Shown in pieces: positions 1-10,550 of a stretch of 64,000 bases of DNA. The DNA lies in assembly GCF_030272615.1 (NCBI RefSeq), contig NC_081413.1:20648501-20712500 (forward strand), in the 5' to 3' direction. Numbering within the stretch: the stretch's first letter is position 1; each line of letters opens with the position of its first letter. Origin of the DNA: Cryptomeria japonica. Lineage: Eukaryota; Streptophyta; Pinopsida; Cupressales; Cupressaceae. Under the pieces are notes generated by a model, which was given only the letters and a program-made list of their open reading frames with translations, was not told the origin of the DNA and did not search any database. Position numbers and translations under genes: made by a program.

Positions 1-46
1 CTTCAGGATGAGATACAACTTCACTAGGCACATTTGATTGTTCAGT

Positions 47-1384
47 CTATTCTTCCTCTTGCTGTAAGATAAATTCTTCTTGTTCCTGTGGTGGAGAAGC
101 CTGTGCTTCCTCCGAAAATTGCATAGCAGCAGTAGCCAAATCATCAAGATTTGGTAACCCTTGCTCATTATGCCCTATTTCTTTTGTCTCAACTTGTTCC
201 ACTTCAAGAATGATCAAACTCTGGGTAGCATTTTCGGACACATTCTGAGAAACATTAAATTCGGACTCAACAGATTCTTCTGAAATTACAATCACCTTTG
301 GTTGTGGTGAAGCAGGGGAGGTCTTAGATTGTTTCCTTACGGAAACCCTTCTTGGCACTGATGCGGCTGCAGTAGGTGTTCCAGTGGTTTTCCTCTTCTT
401 TGTTTGCTTAGAGGGCTTTGCCCTACCAGAGGATAACGACGAACTAGAAATAGCAATAGGCGTTGCTGTAGGAGAAATAGCTGCAGGGGAAGGTGCTGCA
501 GGAGAAGGGCATTGCCTTTTCCAAGAACGAGGGTCAGATTCTGGGGACCCTTCTGCCTTTGTTTTTCCCTTCTCACTCCTAGTGGCAGACCTAGTTTGAA
601 TCCTAGCAGAGGATTCGGCTACGAAAGCTGCAGGACTAGGTGCTACAGGAGTAGATGACCCTTGGCCTGTTTTACTGGTAGATGGACTTTCTTTCTTCTT
701 TTTCTGAGGCCGTGGGGTAAGTACCCTAGGAGGTTGTGGAGTTTGCAAACTCTTTTGGGCAACAAATTGTTGCCAGGAGAGAGATGAGACATCCCTTAAA
801 GAGCACTCAATCAATAATTTAATGAGGCCATGATGAGTGACAGAATTATCTTTCCCTTGTTGAGTTCCGTGCGCATTGTGTTCTAAAAATTTTAACAAGA
901 AATTCGAAACATTTATAACTAACCCATGCCTCATATGGCTCAATAATTTGAAATGATGAGAATGTAGATAGGAAAAAGGGCCTTCACAGGTCAAATACCT
1001 AATTATGTAAATAGCATACTCTGAATAAGGAGGAGGCAATGATACGCACTTGCATCCCTGCTTGGAGACTTCCAGAGGTCCATCAGTAGGCATAGAAAAC
1101 TCGGCCCTTGCTGCTGCAGCATCTGAAAAAAAGTTTTCTCCAACAGCTGGAAGCCCAGTTACTTCTGCAATTCTATTTTTGGTTGCAACAACCGTTAGAC
1201 CCCATACGGTGGCTTCCCCTTCAGAAAGGGTTCTTAGAAATTCTGCAGCAGCCTCCTCATTGAAATCATTTAAGCTCAAAAAATAATTTAACCATCCACA
1301 GAGGCTGAATGCGTGGACTGTTTGCGGATTTTGCAATAATGTTTCATGAGCTGTAGGCTCATGTCGCACCAACTGACCACCCAT
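47..1384 (-). CDS. Accessory ORF downstream of Ty3 pol, 445 aa
   Basis: An intact ATG-started 445-residue frame in the same orientation as gag-pol, about 660 bp after the end of integrase. Residues 25-210 look globular and helical and include a VTGLP motif near residue 75. Residues 215-370 are Ser/Pro/Thr/Ala-rich with basic clusters (PQKKKKES, KQTKKRKT) that resemble nuclear localisation signals; the end is Glu/Gln-rich. No signal peptide or membrane helix is apparent, so the envelope-like role proposed for some Athila ORFs in this position is not supported. The globular part recalls uncharacterised plant transposon-associated domains, but I cannot name the family with certainty. It is the only ORF of this element without an internal stop. 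Function unknown. Confidence 0.6.
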   Translation of the reverse strand: MGGQLVRHEPTAHETLLQNPQTVHAFSLCGWLNYFLSLNDFNEEAAAEFLRTLSEGEATVWGLTVVATKNRIAEVTGLPAVGENFFSDAAAARAEFSMPTDGPLEVSKQGCKCVSLPPPYSEYAIYIIRYLTCEGPFSYLHSHHFKLLSHMRHGLVINVSNFLLKFLEHNAHGTQQGKDNSVTHHGLIKLLIECSLRDVSSLSWQQFVAQKSLQTPQPPRVLTPRPQKKKKESPSTSKTGQGSSTPVAPSPAAFVAESSARIQTRSATRSEKGKTKAEGSPESDPRSWKRQCPSPAAPSPAAISPTATPIAISSSSLSSGRAKPSKQTKKRKTTGTPTAAASVPRRVSVRKQSKTSPASPQPKVIVISEESVESEFNVSQNVSENATQSLIILEVEQVETKEIGHNEQGLPNLDDLATAAMQFSEEAQASPPQEQEEFILQQEEE

Positions 1385-2048
1385 ATTTGCAGTTTTCCTT
1401 CAGCTGAACTCAATTCCTTGCTGAAGATTCAAATTCACTGCTTCCCTTATGTTCTGGTTTTTTTTCTTTTTCGTGCCGTCACATTACATTCTTTCTTTTC
1501 CAAAAATGAATTTTTTTGAACAAGCAGTCTTAATCATGATTATGCAATAAAGAAAGACATGTGATCATAGTTGGAAAGTACCAAAAAAGTATTAAAGAAG
1601 ATTATTTTGTAGTTATGGTAGTGATGAAAAGACAGGTTTTAAAAGATGGATTACCCCGCCTCCTACTTAAAATATGACATGTGTCCTCACATGTCACAAA
1701 GAACAGGCAGAAGTTTAGGCAATAATGACCGATACATGCATATCAGAAAATAAATAGAATGAAATAAATCAAATATGCGATAAGAAAAGATATGGCGCAC
1801 CTTTGATAATTGCACGTACGTGTGAAGAAAAATGACAGCATTTGCATGGATTGACAAGTGGGAAAGATATCTCAATTAAGTTTGATGCGGATGGATGACG
1901 TCGATGGGTGAAATGGGTGGATGAAATGAACAAATGAAATGAATGGACGGAAGTGAAAGAAATGAAATGGGGGTGATAAATGAGAATGGAGAAAACGGGT
2001 TTCCTTTTGTAAAAAGAAAACCTTTATTATGGGCATGCTTTTTGAAAA
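1385..2048. other. Non-coding spacer of the Ty3 element
   Basis: Between the end of integrase and the accessory ORF. It contains homopolymer tracts and a degenerate ATGAAATG/ATGGATG simple repeat at roughly 1885-1970. No credible ORF. Confidence 0.5.
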
Positions 2049-2702
2049 TTACGGTGACGCTGCAGGAGAAAGGCAAAAGCCTTCGGCAGCAGGAAGAGTA
2101 GCGGGAGGAACCTGAATGAACTGCTGCATGAATTCTTCCTTGGAGACTGGTTTGTGGTATAACCGGAGTCGGTGGCCATTCACTAGCAATTTGAAGCGGA
2201 CTGGGTCTATTGTTACCAGCTGTACAGCTCCATTGTCGAACACATTTTCAACTTCATAGGGGCCAAGCCAACGTGTTGTGAGCTTACCTTGGTTTTCTTG
2301 ATATCTGAAATCATATAACAGAGCCCAATCTCCAGTAGAAAATTTCCTGGTTTTGATGTGTTGATCATGCCATTTTTTCCTTTGCTGTTGGATTGCTTCT
2401 GTATGCTGCAGGGCGGTTTTTCTCATTTCGTCCAAAGCATTTAGCTATAGGAGACGGTCCTTCTGTGCTTCAGATATGTCTATATTGAGTTCAAGAGCTA
2501 TCCTCAAAGTTTTGTGTTCAAATTCTATGGGTAACATGGCTGTTTTCCCATAAAACAGCTCAAAAGGTGTAAACCCAGTTGTTGTTTTCCATGTAGTTAT
2601 GTAAGCCCAAATTGCTTCAGGAAGTCTATTGCTCCAATCTTTTCTATGTATCTGTACTGTCTTTGTGAGGATCGCCTCAATTTCTCTGTTTGTTACTTCT
2701 GC
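2049..2702 (-). pseudogene. Integrase C-terminal part of Ty3 pol (after in-frame stop)
   Basis: Continues the pol frame after the TAG at 2703-2705 and contains a second TAG at 2445-2447. It carries the end of the integrase core, where the final catalytic Glu is expected just past the first stop, followed by a typical Ty3 integrase tail with the motif WLGPYEVENVF. Both stops fit CAG-to-TAG change. The tail ORF alone (2049-2435) is 128 codons. The frame ends at a stop at 2049. Confidence 0.85.
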
Positions 2703-5672
2703 CTAACCATTGGCTTGAGGGTGATAAGGGCTGGACTTCCTATGTTTGATTTTATATTCATTCATTAGTGCTGTGATCAGATTAGACGTAAACTGAGCTC
2801 CTTGATCGGTTACAAGCTCTCTGGGAACCCCAAATCTTGTGAAAATTTGTTCATATAGAAACTCAGCAACTTTGTTATCTCGAGCATGAGCCATAGCTGT
2901 TACCTCAACCCATTTTGTTACATAGTCCATGCAAACTAGAATGTATGACTTTTCATTTGATGGTGGATCAATTGGTCCTACAAAATCCATCCCCCATTTA
3001 TCAAAAGGGGTGACTATTATCTGTGGATGTAGTGGCATTTCATCGGACTTAGTTGGTCTTCCCATACGCTGGCATTTGTCACATTTTCTTGTATAGGCCA
3101 CATCATCATTATGTAATGTTGGCCAGTAGTACCCTGTTGTAAGAACTTTCATTGATATTCTTTTTGCTGCAAAATGTTCTCCACATGGTTCATCATGGCA
3201 AGCATGCAATATGTCATAAGTTTCGTCTTCTCTTACACATCTTCGCATTACCTGATCAGCTCTAGTATAAAACAAACTATTTGCAATCCAGGAAAAGTTA
3301 AAACTTTTCTCTATTAATAATTTCTTTTCTTTTGGAGAAAAGTAGTCTGGTATTCTGTCTGCTGCTAGATAATTGGCAATGTCTGCATACCAGGGTATAT
3401 GTGCAGCGATGGAAAACAAGTGTTCATCTGGGAACCTATCATCAATGATCTCATGTTCAACAGGTGTAGCTGATTGGAGTCTTGATAAAAAGTCAGCTAC
3501 AACATTAGCTCTTCCTGGTTTGTCAATTATGGAAATGTCAAATTCTTGTAACAATAGGAGCCAACGTGCCAACCTACCAGAAATGGCAGGTTTGTTCATC
3601 AGATATTTGATTGCTGCATGGTCAGTATGGACGAATATCTGATAACCTGTGACATAATGTCTAAATTTATTCAAAGCATATACTACTGCAAGCAACTCCT
3701 TTTCTATGACAGTATAGTTGAGCTCAGGACCTTGAAGGTTCTTGCTGATAAAGTAAATAGCATGTTCAACTGAATTTTCTTTTTGATTCAGAACTGCTCC
3801 TATGCCAAAGTCAGAAGCATCAGCATGTATGTGAAAAGGCAAATTCCATTTTGGACCTTGAAGAACAGGGGCTTTAGTAAGCAAGTCCTTTAATTGTAGG
3901 AAGGATTTTTCACAGGCTTCTGTCCACTCAAATTGGGAATCCTTTGTTAACAAAGCATAAAGTGGACTGGTAATTTTACTAAAATCTTTTATAAACCTTC
4001 TATAATACCCTGCATGACCAAGAAAACTTCTTACATCTTTCTGTTTTGCAGGAGTTTGTAAATTCTGAATTACTTCAATTTTAGTAGGGTCAACCTGAAT
4101 TCCATTTTTTGAAACATGATGACCTAGAACAATACTTTCTTCCATCATTAGAAAACACTTCTCACTGTTTAGAGACAAATTTTTCTCTCTACATCTTTTC
4201 AATACTTTTTCTAAATTTAGCAGTGCTTCCTCAAATGTGACTCCATAGGCAGTGAAATCATCCATGTAAATCTCCATACATTCATGAGATATATCAGCAA
4301 AGATACTAATTACTGCTCTTTGAAATGTTGCTGGCGCATTGCATAAGCCAAAAGGCAAGACTGAATAAGCAAATGTTCCCGATGGACAGGTAAAAGTGGT
4401 CTTATCTTGATCTTCAGGGGCTATTTTTATCTGATTGTATCCACTGTAACCATCCAAAAAGGAAAAATATTTTTTGCCAGACAGTGAGTCTAGTACTTGA
4501 TCTACAAAAGATAGTGGAAAGTGATCTTTTTTAGTAGCACTGTTCAATTCTCTGTAATCTACACATACTCTCCATTTTCCACCTTTCTTGGGAACAATGA
4601 CTAAGGGAGAAACCCATTGACTGTCAGAGATTGGATAAATAAAACCAGCATCAAGCAATTTTTGAAGCTCACTTTTAACTATTTCTCTAAGTGTTGGATT
4701 TACTCTTCTTTGAGGTTGTCTAATTGGTGAACAATCTTCTTTGATATATATCCTATGAGTACAAACTCGAGGATCTATTCCTTGCATGTCCACATATTCC
4801 CATGCAAAAGCTTTATGCTGTTCTTGTAGCATTTTTAATAGATCAGCCTGTTGAGACTGTGACAGTTTATTATTGATATTCAAACAATGACCTTGAGACA
4901 ATTCTATCTGCTCCGTGAGATCACTCATAGAGTCTACAGGTAATGTTTGTATCTCTTGTGGAAGCAAATTATGAAAAATCGCTGGAAGTTTAGGCAATGA
5001 ATTTTCAGAATCTGGTTGCTGCAGGAAATATTGTAAATGAATATCATTTGGATCAGATGAACCACCTTTATCAAAGTTGTTTTGTAGAATTTGAAACAAT
5101 AAGGCATCTTCACTTTGAAGTTGTGAGAATGGGTCATTTTGAATCATCATTAATTGAGCCAAGGAATTGGTTTCTTCAATTTCCTCCCCCACATCTGGCC
5201 AAATAGGTTGGGACAAATCTAGCTGAGGTCTAGCAGAAGGATACAGAGCCAATTTCTTTGTGGACTGCCCATCAGAAATGGTCATATCTCCAGAACGGCA
5301 TCCTATAAAAACATCGGCAGTTGCTAACCATGGTCTACCAAGAATAACTGGATACCCTCCTAAATTTGCCTTAACTGATAATATTGTGAAATCAGCAGGA
5401 TACTCCCAAGATTCAAGAATGACAATTACATCTTCTACAATCCCATCAGGTTTAACTGTGGAACTGTCTGCAAGCTGCAGGACTGTGGGTGTAGACCTAA
5501 TGTTTGAAATGTTCAGGGAGTACATAGTATGCTTTGTCATGACATTAATGGCAGCACCTAAATCAATCAAAACATTTTTTACAACTTGGCCATTTACATT
5601 TATCTGCACTACAGGACTTCCAGGGTCAATATACTTTGGAATAACTACATTTCCCAACATTATATCAGCCAA
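2703..5672 (-). CDS. pol: Ty3 pol: protease, reverse transcriptase, RNase H, integrase (truncated by stop)
   Basis: An open stretch of 989 codons. In order: aspartic protease near residues 15-110 with LIDLGAAIN (the DLG form seen in plant Ty3 elements); reverse transcriptase about 300-480 with FLDGYSGYNQI and the catalytic YMDDF near 466; RNase H about 610-720 with HADASDFGIGAVL and VHTDHAAIKYL; integrase zinc finger about 815-865 (HACHDEP then CDKCQRMG); integrase core with WGMDFVG and VTDQGAQF. It stops at HPQANG, where a TAG cuts the integrase before its last catalytic Glu. The start given is a TTG codon inside the frame; the frame really continues upstream into gag through further stops. 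The product would be cleaved from a polyprotein inside virus-like particles. Confidence 0.93.
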   Translation of the reverse strand: MADIMLGNVVIPKYIDPGSPVVQINVNGQVVKNVLIDLGAAINVMTKHTMYSLNISNIRSTPTVLQLADSSTVKPDGIVEDVIVILESWEYPADFTILSVKANLGGYPVILGRPWLATADVFIGCRSGDMTISDGQSTKKLALYPSARPQLDLSQPIWPDVGEEIEETNSLAQLMMIQNDPFSQLQSEDALLFQILQNNFDKGGSSDPNDIHLQYFLQQPDSENSLPKLPAIFHNLLPQEIQTLPVDSMSDLTEQIELSQGHCLNINNKLSQSQQADLLKMLQEQHKAFAWEYVDMQGIDPRVCTHRIYIKEDCSPIRQPQRRVNPTLREIVKSELQKLLDAGFIYPISDSQWVSPLVIVPKKGGKWRVCVDYRELNSATKKDHFPLSFVDQVLDSLSGKKYFSFLDGYSGYNQIKIAPEDQDKTTFTCPSGTFAYSVLPFGLCNAPATFQRAVISIFADISHECMEIYMDDFTAYGVTFEEALLNLEKVLKRCREKNLSLNSEKCFLMMEESIVLGHHVSKNGIQVDPTKIEVIQNLQTPAKQKDVRSFLGHAGYYRRFIKDFSKITSPLYALLTKDSQFEWTEACEKSFLQLKDLLTKAPVLQGPKWNLPFHIHADASDFGIGAVLNQKENSVEHAIYFISKNLQGPELNYTVIEKELLAVVYALNKFRHYVTGYQIFVHTDHAAIKYLMNKPAISGRLARWLLLLQEFDISIIDKPGRANVVADFLSRLQSATPVEHEIIDDRFPDEHLFSIAAHIPWYADIANYLAADRIPDYFSPKEKKLLIEKSFNFSWIANSLFYTRADQVMRRCVREDETYDILHACHDEPCGEHFAAKRISMKVLTTGYYWPTLHNDDVAYTRKCDKCQRMGRPTKSDEMPLHPQIIVTPFDKWGMDFVGPIDPPSNEKSYILVCMDYVTKWVEVTAMAHARDNKVAEFLYEQIFTRFGVPRELVTDQGAQFTSNLITALMNEYKIKHRKSSPYHPQANG

Positions 5673-6260
5673 TTTTCCTAAGACATGAATTGTTTGAGGG
5701 TCTTTTTTCTTTCATCCAGGCTTCTTTAAACAGGCTTCTTTAATAGCTTTTCAAAAAATAGAAATATCTTTAATAGCCTGAAATAAAGGAATTTGAATCT
5801 GCACATTTTTTAGCTGATCCATAATGTCAAAAGTGGGTTGTTCCATGGGTTTATATGCAGTACTTTGCAACCTCTGAGGAAAAGGTGGGTTATCTTAATT
5901 TTGCAGAATAAGCTCCTTAGGAACAGTATCTGTTATTAGCATGTGCTCAGTAGGAACAACAGGTGTAGTAGGTTCTTCATGGGGAGGATTTGATATTTCA
6001 GTAATCCAAGGCGGTTTTGGAGCAGGTAAGGTAGTTCCAGACCTCAAATGGATGTCATTAATGTTTAAGGCATAAGCTTGATATTGGTTGGCTTCGGCAA
6101 GATACGCAGGCTACTGAGGTTTATTATTGGGATTGGGCATTGGCTGGGCAGGCATAGGCATTTGTTTCAGAGGTCCAGGATTTGTGGCAGTTACTGCAGG
6201 AGGTGGCATAAGGGCTTGTGGTTGTGGTTGTGGAGGCTGCAGGAATCCAGAGGATTGGTT
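5673..6260 (-). pseudogene. Gag-protease linker of Ty3 polyprotein with four in-frame stops
   Basis: Same frame as gag (7424) and pol (5672). Reading through gives a Pro/Gln-rich stretch, then a conserved-looking segment before the protease (LFQAIKDISIF, EACLKKPG). Stops lie at 6111-6113 (TAG), 5895-5897 (TAA), 5751-5753 (TGA) and 5712-5714 (TGA). The two TGA codons fit CGA-to-TGA change and the TAG fits CAG-to-TAG. This stretch shows that gag and pol were one uninterrupted frame. Confidence 0.75.
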
Positions 6261-7424
6261 TTACCATTGATGAGGGCCTCGCCACTGAGAATTTTGCTGC
6301 CAATTTCCTGAAGGTGGGGTCCATTGCCCCTGTGGCTGCTGCCATCCCCCTTGAGGGGGTTGCCATTGCTGGTTCTGATAATTAGGCCAATTTGGTTGAG
6401 GTGGGTTCCAGGATGGTGGTGGTCCATATGCATGTTGCCATTGATTATTATATCCAGAATAAGAATTACCAAAAGTTAAAGGGTCTTGAGGCATACCTTG
6501 TCTTTGGGCCCATGGTCTCCTTTGTGCAACAAAGAACACGTGATCATCATCTCCTTCTACTGGCTTAAAGTCAGTAGGTAGTTGTTTAGCTTCCAAATTA
6601 GCCACCATCTTGCATCTGCAGTCATGCTTCTTTTGTCTGCAGTATGGACAAAACTTGGCTAAAACTGCGTCAGCCTCCTCATGTTTCTTTCGAGCTTGCA
6701 TAGTGTCTAGTTGCGTAGCCATATTATTAATGATGTCCTGCTTGAAGTCAGATAGCAAATTTGTTATCTCTATTCGGGAAACTCCGCCTGAAGAAGACTT
6801 CCCTATTGTAGCATGATGACCTCTACCTTTCTTAACTATTGCTCGAGAGTAGTTAAGACATATTTTCTTTAAATCATCCCAAGGCACCTGGGTTATATCA
6901 CCTCCTCCTATCAAGTCCAGGGCATCTATACAAGCATCACTGATTCCTTTTAGAAACAGCAGTTTCTGAGAGTCCTCGTTGAGAGTATGGTTTGAGTTCC
7001 TCTGTAGTGAAAACAAGAATCTGGAAATGTAATCTTCCAGACTTTCATCCTCCTTCTGCTGAATTCGGAATATATCATCACCCTTGCTGGCGCTCTTAAA
7101 ATATTCCTTATATTTTTCAAGGAATTTTGTCTGCATGACCTCCCAACTATCAACTACACCTCTTCCCAGACTCATGAACCATCTGAGAGCTCCTTCCTTC
7201 AAGGTGGAAGGGAATAACTTCAATTTATGAGCGTCTGTGTTGTAGTCATAATTGCGACAGAGGACATCAAATTCAAACATAAAGGTTTCTGGGTCCTCTG
7301 TGACCAGGCCATAAAACTTTGGAAGCAAAGAAGAGGGAATGTTTTTAAGATTGTCAGTATCTCCCTGGGGAACAATAAGAAACTCAAATGCAGGAGGCGG
7401 ATTATTGGGTTGATTATTTGCCAT
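6261..7424 (-). CDS. gag: Ty3 gag polyprotein
   Basis: A 387-residue frame starting at ATG 7424, about 225 bp inside the PBS. Residues 25-170 are a retrotransposon gag (capsid) domain with LPKFYGL, EGALRWF and the DSWEVMQTKFLEKY pattern. A Cys/His cluster CPYCRQKKHDCRC near residue 260 sits where a zinc knuckle is expected, but its spacing is not the standard CX2CX4HX4C. The C-terminal 100 residues are Trp/Pro/Gln/Asn-rich (WNPPQPNWPNYQ). It ends at a TAA (6261-6263) that appears secondary, because the frame continues into the protease linker. Capsid proteins of this type package element RNA in cytoplasmic particles. Confidence 0.88.
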   Translation of the reverse strand: MANNQPNNPPPAFEFLIVPQGDTDNLKNIPSSLLPKFYGLVTEDPETFMFEFDVLCRNYDYNTDAHKLKLFPSTLKEGALRWFMSLGRGVVDSWEVMQTKFLEKYKEYFKSASKGDDIFRIQQKEDESLEDYISRFLFSLQRNSNHTLNEDSQKLLFLKGISDACIDALDLIGGGDITQVPWDDLKKICLNYSRAIVKKGRGHHATIGKSSSGGVSRIEITNLLSDFKQDIINNMATQLDTMQARKKHEEADAVLAKFCPYCRQKKHDCRCKMVANLEAKQLPTDFKPVEGDDDHVFFVAQRRPWAQRQGMPQDPLTFGNSYSGYNNQWQHAYGPPPSWNPPQPNWPNYQNQQWQPPQGGWQQPQGQWTPPSGNWQQNSQWRGPHQW

Positions 7425-7649
7425 GTTTGGTTGCTAGAATAACAGAGTGAATGGATTTTCCTCAGGTTCGTTGTCAGCTGGGTCAAATGGTAGTTCAATA
7501 AACAGATTTTCAGGGATGAACCTTCCCAGTGCGTCTCTTCTTCTTCTATGGATGCAATATAATGAATGGTGGCTTGAAAAATCTAGAAAATTTTACTAAC
7601 AAGCTAAACTAATGCCAAAAATGACTTTTGATAAACTCCTAGCTAGACG

Positions 7650-7670
7650 CCATCCCTGGCAACGACGCCA
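7650..7670 (-). promoter_or_regulatory. Primer binding site, tRNA-Asp type
   Basis: The minus strand reads TGGCGTCGTTGCCAGGGAT here, which matches the 3' end of plant tRNA-Asp(GUC) with two differences. It follows the LTR end (ACCACCA) after four T residues, the spacing usual for Athila/TAT elements. Confidence 0.85.
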
Positions 7671-8151
7671 AAAATGGTGGTCGCCCACAAAAGGATATGA
7701 AAATCACAGTAAAACCTTTCCTGGGAATTGGGCATTCCAACAGGTGACCAATATCTCTCTTTATAGATGTTCATTTACTTGTCAAACTAGGGGACGTATA
7801 CTTTAAATGGCGCAGCAAAATATATGCACTAGGAACTTATTTTGGTCAAATCTTAGCGGAAATACATACTGAAAAGAAATCCTACCTACGCTACAGGAAG
7901 GTAATGCAAAGCTTTTTAACTCAATTATGATTTAATTATGACAGAAACCATAATAACTACAACTGAAACACAAACTATGAACTGGCCTTATGCTGCAGGA
8001 ATAGACACAGTGATGGATTCCTTGTGCTGCAGGAGCAATGTAAAGCTGAGTTTGTATAAAAAATTTAAAGATGAAAGCAAACTGAAGCTTAACAGGAAAG
8101 AACAACTAACTAACTAGCTAAAGAACAACTAACTAACTAACTAACTAACAT

Positions 8152-8260
8152 AAAGAAAGACGTGGAAGTAAAACATATCCTCGAATCAAGGAACAAACTT
8201 CATAAATGAGCTTATGCGTTCAACCCGATCCAGAGAGAATCTAGCACTCTACTCTTTATT
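8152..8260. repeat. Direct repeat copy 1 inside the Ty3 LTR
   Basis: About 109 bp (AAAGAAAGACGTGGAAGTA onward) matching 8470-8578 at an offset of 318 bp with only a handful of differences. Each copy is preceded by AACTAACT runs. Confidence 0.9.
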
Positions 8261-8469
8261 CATAAAAAACAGAATGATATACATTGTTTTGTTGATATGG
8301 AAACTAACAACAAGCTCTGCTTCTGGTTAAACAGATTCTGTCTTTCATTATCATCTTGATTCTTACATGACATCTACTATTCTTATTCTATCCTTCTCTT
8401 GCCCCTCTCTCGCGCAGGAGGAGAAGCTTTATTTAAAAATAGGGGAGCAACTAACTAACTAACTCCATC

Positions 8470-8578
8470 AAAGAAAGATGTGGAAGTAAAACATATCCTC
8501 GAATCAAGGAACAAACTTCATAAATGAGTTTATGCGTTCAACCCCATCCAGAGAGAATCTAGCACTCCACTCTTTGTC
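8470..8578. repeat. Direct repeat copy 2 inside the Ty3 LTR
   Basis: Second copy of the segment at 8152-8260, starting AAAGAAAGATGTGGAAGTA. The duplication is internal to the LTR and probably arose by slippage between the AACT runs that precede both copies. Confidence 0.9.
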
Positions 8579-8900
8579 ATTAAAATTCTTTCCCATGATT
8601 TCAGTCAAAGAGTCTTTGCCGGAGCTTCCTCGAAGTCGTGCAGGAAATGGACTTTACTGCAATGCCGAGATTGGTTGCGCTTGACTCGATCATTCTTCAA
8701 CAACCTGTGAAACAAAAGGTAACAGGCAACAGAAAAGGCATATGGCACATACACGATATCCATTCATTAATCACACATTTTAGATTTACTTCATCATTCA
8801 AAAACTGTATACGATATACCAGTCATTTTAGGGAGTCAACGGGGCAATAAATGCAATCAAGTCAATCACAAAGAGTTGCAGGAATATAAAAGTCTCTTGC

Positions 8901-10125
8901 TACAGGATATCCCAAAAAGGTTTCACAAAGTCTGAACATCTATGAAATAACAAAAGTAAAGGCATTTAAAAGTTTTATCAAAACATCCAAATTATGAGCA
9001 TTTTTTTAAGCTCATCAACTGTAATTTTGTTTCTAGTCGCCACTAATGGAGCAATGAAGGATTGATAATGGATAGAACTTCAAAAAAAACTATGTTGAGA
9101 GTCTTATATGGTGTATATACCTTCATTTTGAGCATTTTCGATTAGGTTTTGTTTTGTAGGTGTTGTGTGTTTGTAAATATTTTGTAAACTTTCTTCTTAC
9201 TGTCCAGTTTTGGACTGGTTTGTGTCAATGGGTTGATAACTCCTTTCCCCATTATGGAATCACCATGAAACCATGGGGAATAGGAGTTCAGACCCTGTAC
9301 ATTACTTCAAAGCAAGAAGGGCCCATCAAGATGTAGGGAAGCCATCCAAAGACCCACTCCTAGGCGAGACTAGATAGTGCCCAACTAGGAAGGGTTAAAG
9401 TTGCAGAGGTCCAGGAGAGCAAGGAAGGTCAGAGGAGGATGTACCCTTTGGAGGAGATGTAGAGGGGTGTGTGGAGAACCATCAGTGAGAAGGAGGAGCT
9501 CCCACCAATCTAGACAAGGTGGTAAAAACATCAAACCAACACTGTGACCCTGGCAAGCCTAAAAACCCTCTTTAAAACCCTTAAAAACCCCAAAATTCAC
9601 CTAGGGCAGTGTACGGACACTTGGAGGCCCAAAAATTGAAAAATATTTGAGCCCTTGCCAAGTGAATATCAGTTCTTTTAGGAAGTTTCACAAGCATATG
9701 CATCGTCTGCAAGAGGGATCCCTAAAAGTCCGGATAGGAGGCCTAATTGGGTACATTCCTTGTAGCCCTATTTTGTAGGAAAAAGACAAAATACTGAAAT
9801 CGGTAAGGGGTTGGAAGGTTGAAACCTCTTTGGGGAACATAAATGGGTGGAGAAACATGTTTAAGACCTGCCCTATCCCTCCTAGGACCTGAGAAGGTGT
9901 GGGAAAAGCCAAACCCTTATTAGCCTAAGTAAGGGTTCTTTGAATCTCATGAGTAGGTGAGACCTTAGGAGAAGTAATTCAAGTTGTTGGTGGGTGGATT
10001 GGGCAAGGTCAGGGGATTCCACAAGTAGGAGAAGTCCTAGAGACCCTAGGGTGTGGTTAGAACACCTAGTGATCCAAGGAAAGGATCTAAAAGCATAGAC
10101 TAGGCTAGTCTATCTCAGTCTCTAT
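8901..10125. other. Non-coding stretch, possibly U3 of the left copia LTR from about 9230
   Basis: No convincing ORF. Base composition becomes more GC-rich from about 9230. A short inverted repeat (AACTCCTTTCCCCAT at 9238-9252 against 9273-9288) lies at that change. This could be the upstream U3 of the left LTR of the copia element starting near 10126, but it does not match the U3 of the right LTR, so the boundary is unresolved. Confidence 0.4.
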
Positions 10126-10532
10126 CCCATCATATTGTAAAACCACAAGTGGTTTCTAGGTTGTAAAATTCCTATATAATGAGGGCTTGAGGAGGAGTTT
10201 TTATGATGGATTTTGGTTTGCAAGGTTGCATGCTAGAAGGATGCTAATGAAGTCTCTTCGAGCTTGAGTTGAGGTGATGCTCTTGTAAGAACTTGCATTG
10301 CAAGTGTATTGTAATATCTTGTTGATTTGTTAATATATTATGCAGGTTTTAGACTGTGGGGTTTTTCACCTATATGGTTTTTTCCCACGATAATCATTGT
10401 GTTATGTGATTATTGTTTTATTTCTACTCTATGTGCTTCTTGTGATCTCTATAATAGTTAAGTTGAAATTTGCATAATCGTCCTCTCAAGATTAGCGTAG
10501 GAAGTGTTTCTGCACACCTTTGCTTCCTTACA
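10126..10532 (+). repeat. Left LTR of copia 1, part shared with the right LTR
   Basis: This 407 bp matches 15145-15551 closely, including the TATA box, the segment TGCTAGAAGGATGCTAATGA and the end TTTGCTTCCTTACA. The sequence upstream does not match the right LTR. Confidence 0.85.
10173..10179 (+). promoter_or_regulatory. TATA box of copia 1 LTR
   Basis: TATATAA in the context CCTATATAATGAGGGC, repeated in the right LTR at 15192-15198. Transcription would be expected to start roughly 30 bp downstream. Confidence 0.6.
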
Positions 10533-10534
10533 AG

Positions 10535-10550
10535 TGGTATCAGACCCTGG
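10535..10550 (+). promoter_or_regulatory. Primer binding site of copia 1, tRNA-iMet type
   Basis: TGGTATCAGACCCTGG starts two bases after the LTR end (TTACA). TGGTATCAGA is the usual complement of the initiator tRNA-Met 3' end used by plant copia elements. Confidence 0.85.

Larger units (their letters stand above)
1..8900 (-). mobile_element. Ty3-type LTR retrotransposon (tRNA-Asp primed, Athila/TAT-like), 3' end outside window
   Basis: Read on the minus strand, the order is LTR (from about 8900 down to 7675), a primer binding site matching plant tRNA-Asp, gag, protease, reverse transcriptase, RNase H, integrase, then an additional sense ORF. RT and RNase H before integrase defines the Ty3 type. 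A tRNA-Asp primer, a DLG-type protease and an extra ORF after pol fit the Athila/TAT branch; that assignment is from family knowledge. Gag and pol share one frame from 7424 to 2049, interrupted by seven stops, so this copy cannot make its proteins. The outer LTR edge near 8.9 kb is approximate because the partner LTR lies left of the window. Confidence 0.85.
7675..8900 (-). repeat. 5' LTR of the Ty3 element (outer edge approximate)
   Basis: Minus-strand LTR whose inner end is ACCACCA at 7675. It includes AACT tetranucleotide runs at 8102-8149 and 8449-8463 and an internal direct duplication. An AT-rich TATA-like stretch (TTTTTAAATAAAG on the minus strand, about 8427-8440) could be the promoter core. 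No ORF of note. The outer boundary cannot be fixed because the other LTR is outside the window. Confidence 0.6.

Noticed and set aside
47-1384. Envelope gene of the Ty3 element
   Set aside because: No signal peptide, membrane helix or furin-like site is visible; only the position fits.
3373-5688. Plus-strand frames inside the Ty3 pol region
   Set aside because: Antisense shadows of the strongly supported minus-strand pol.
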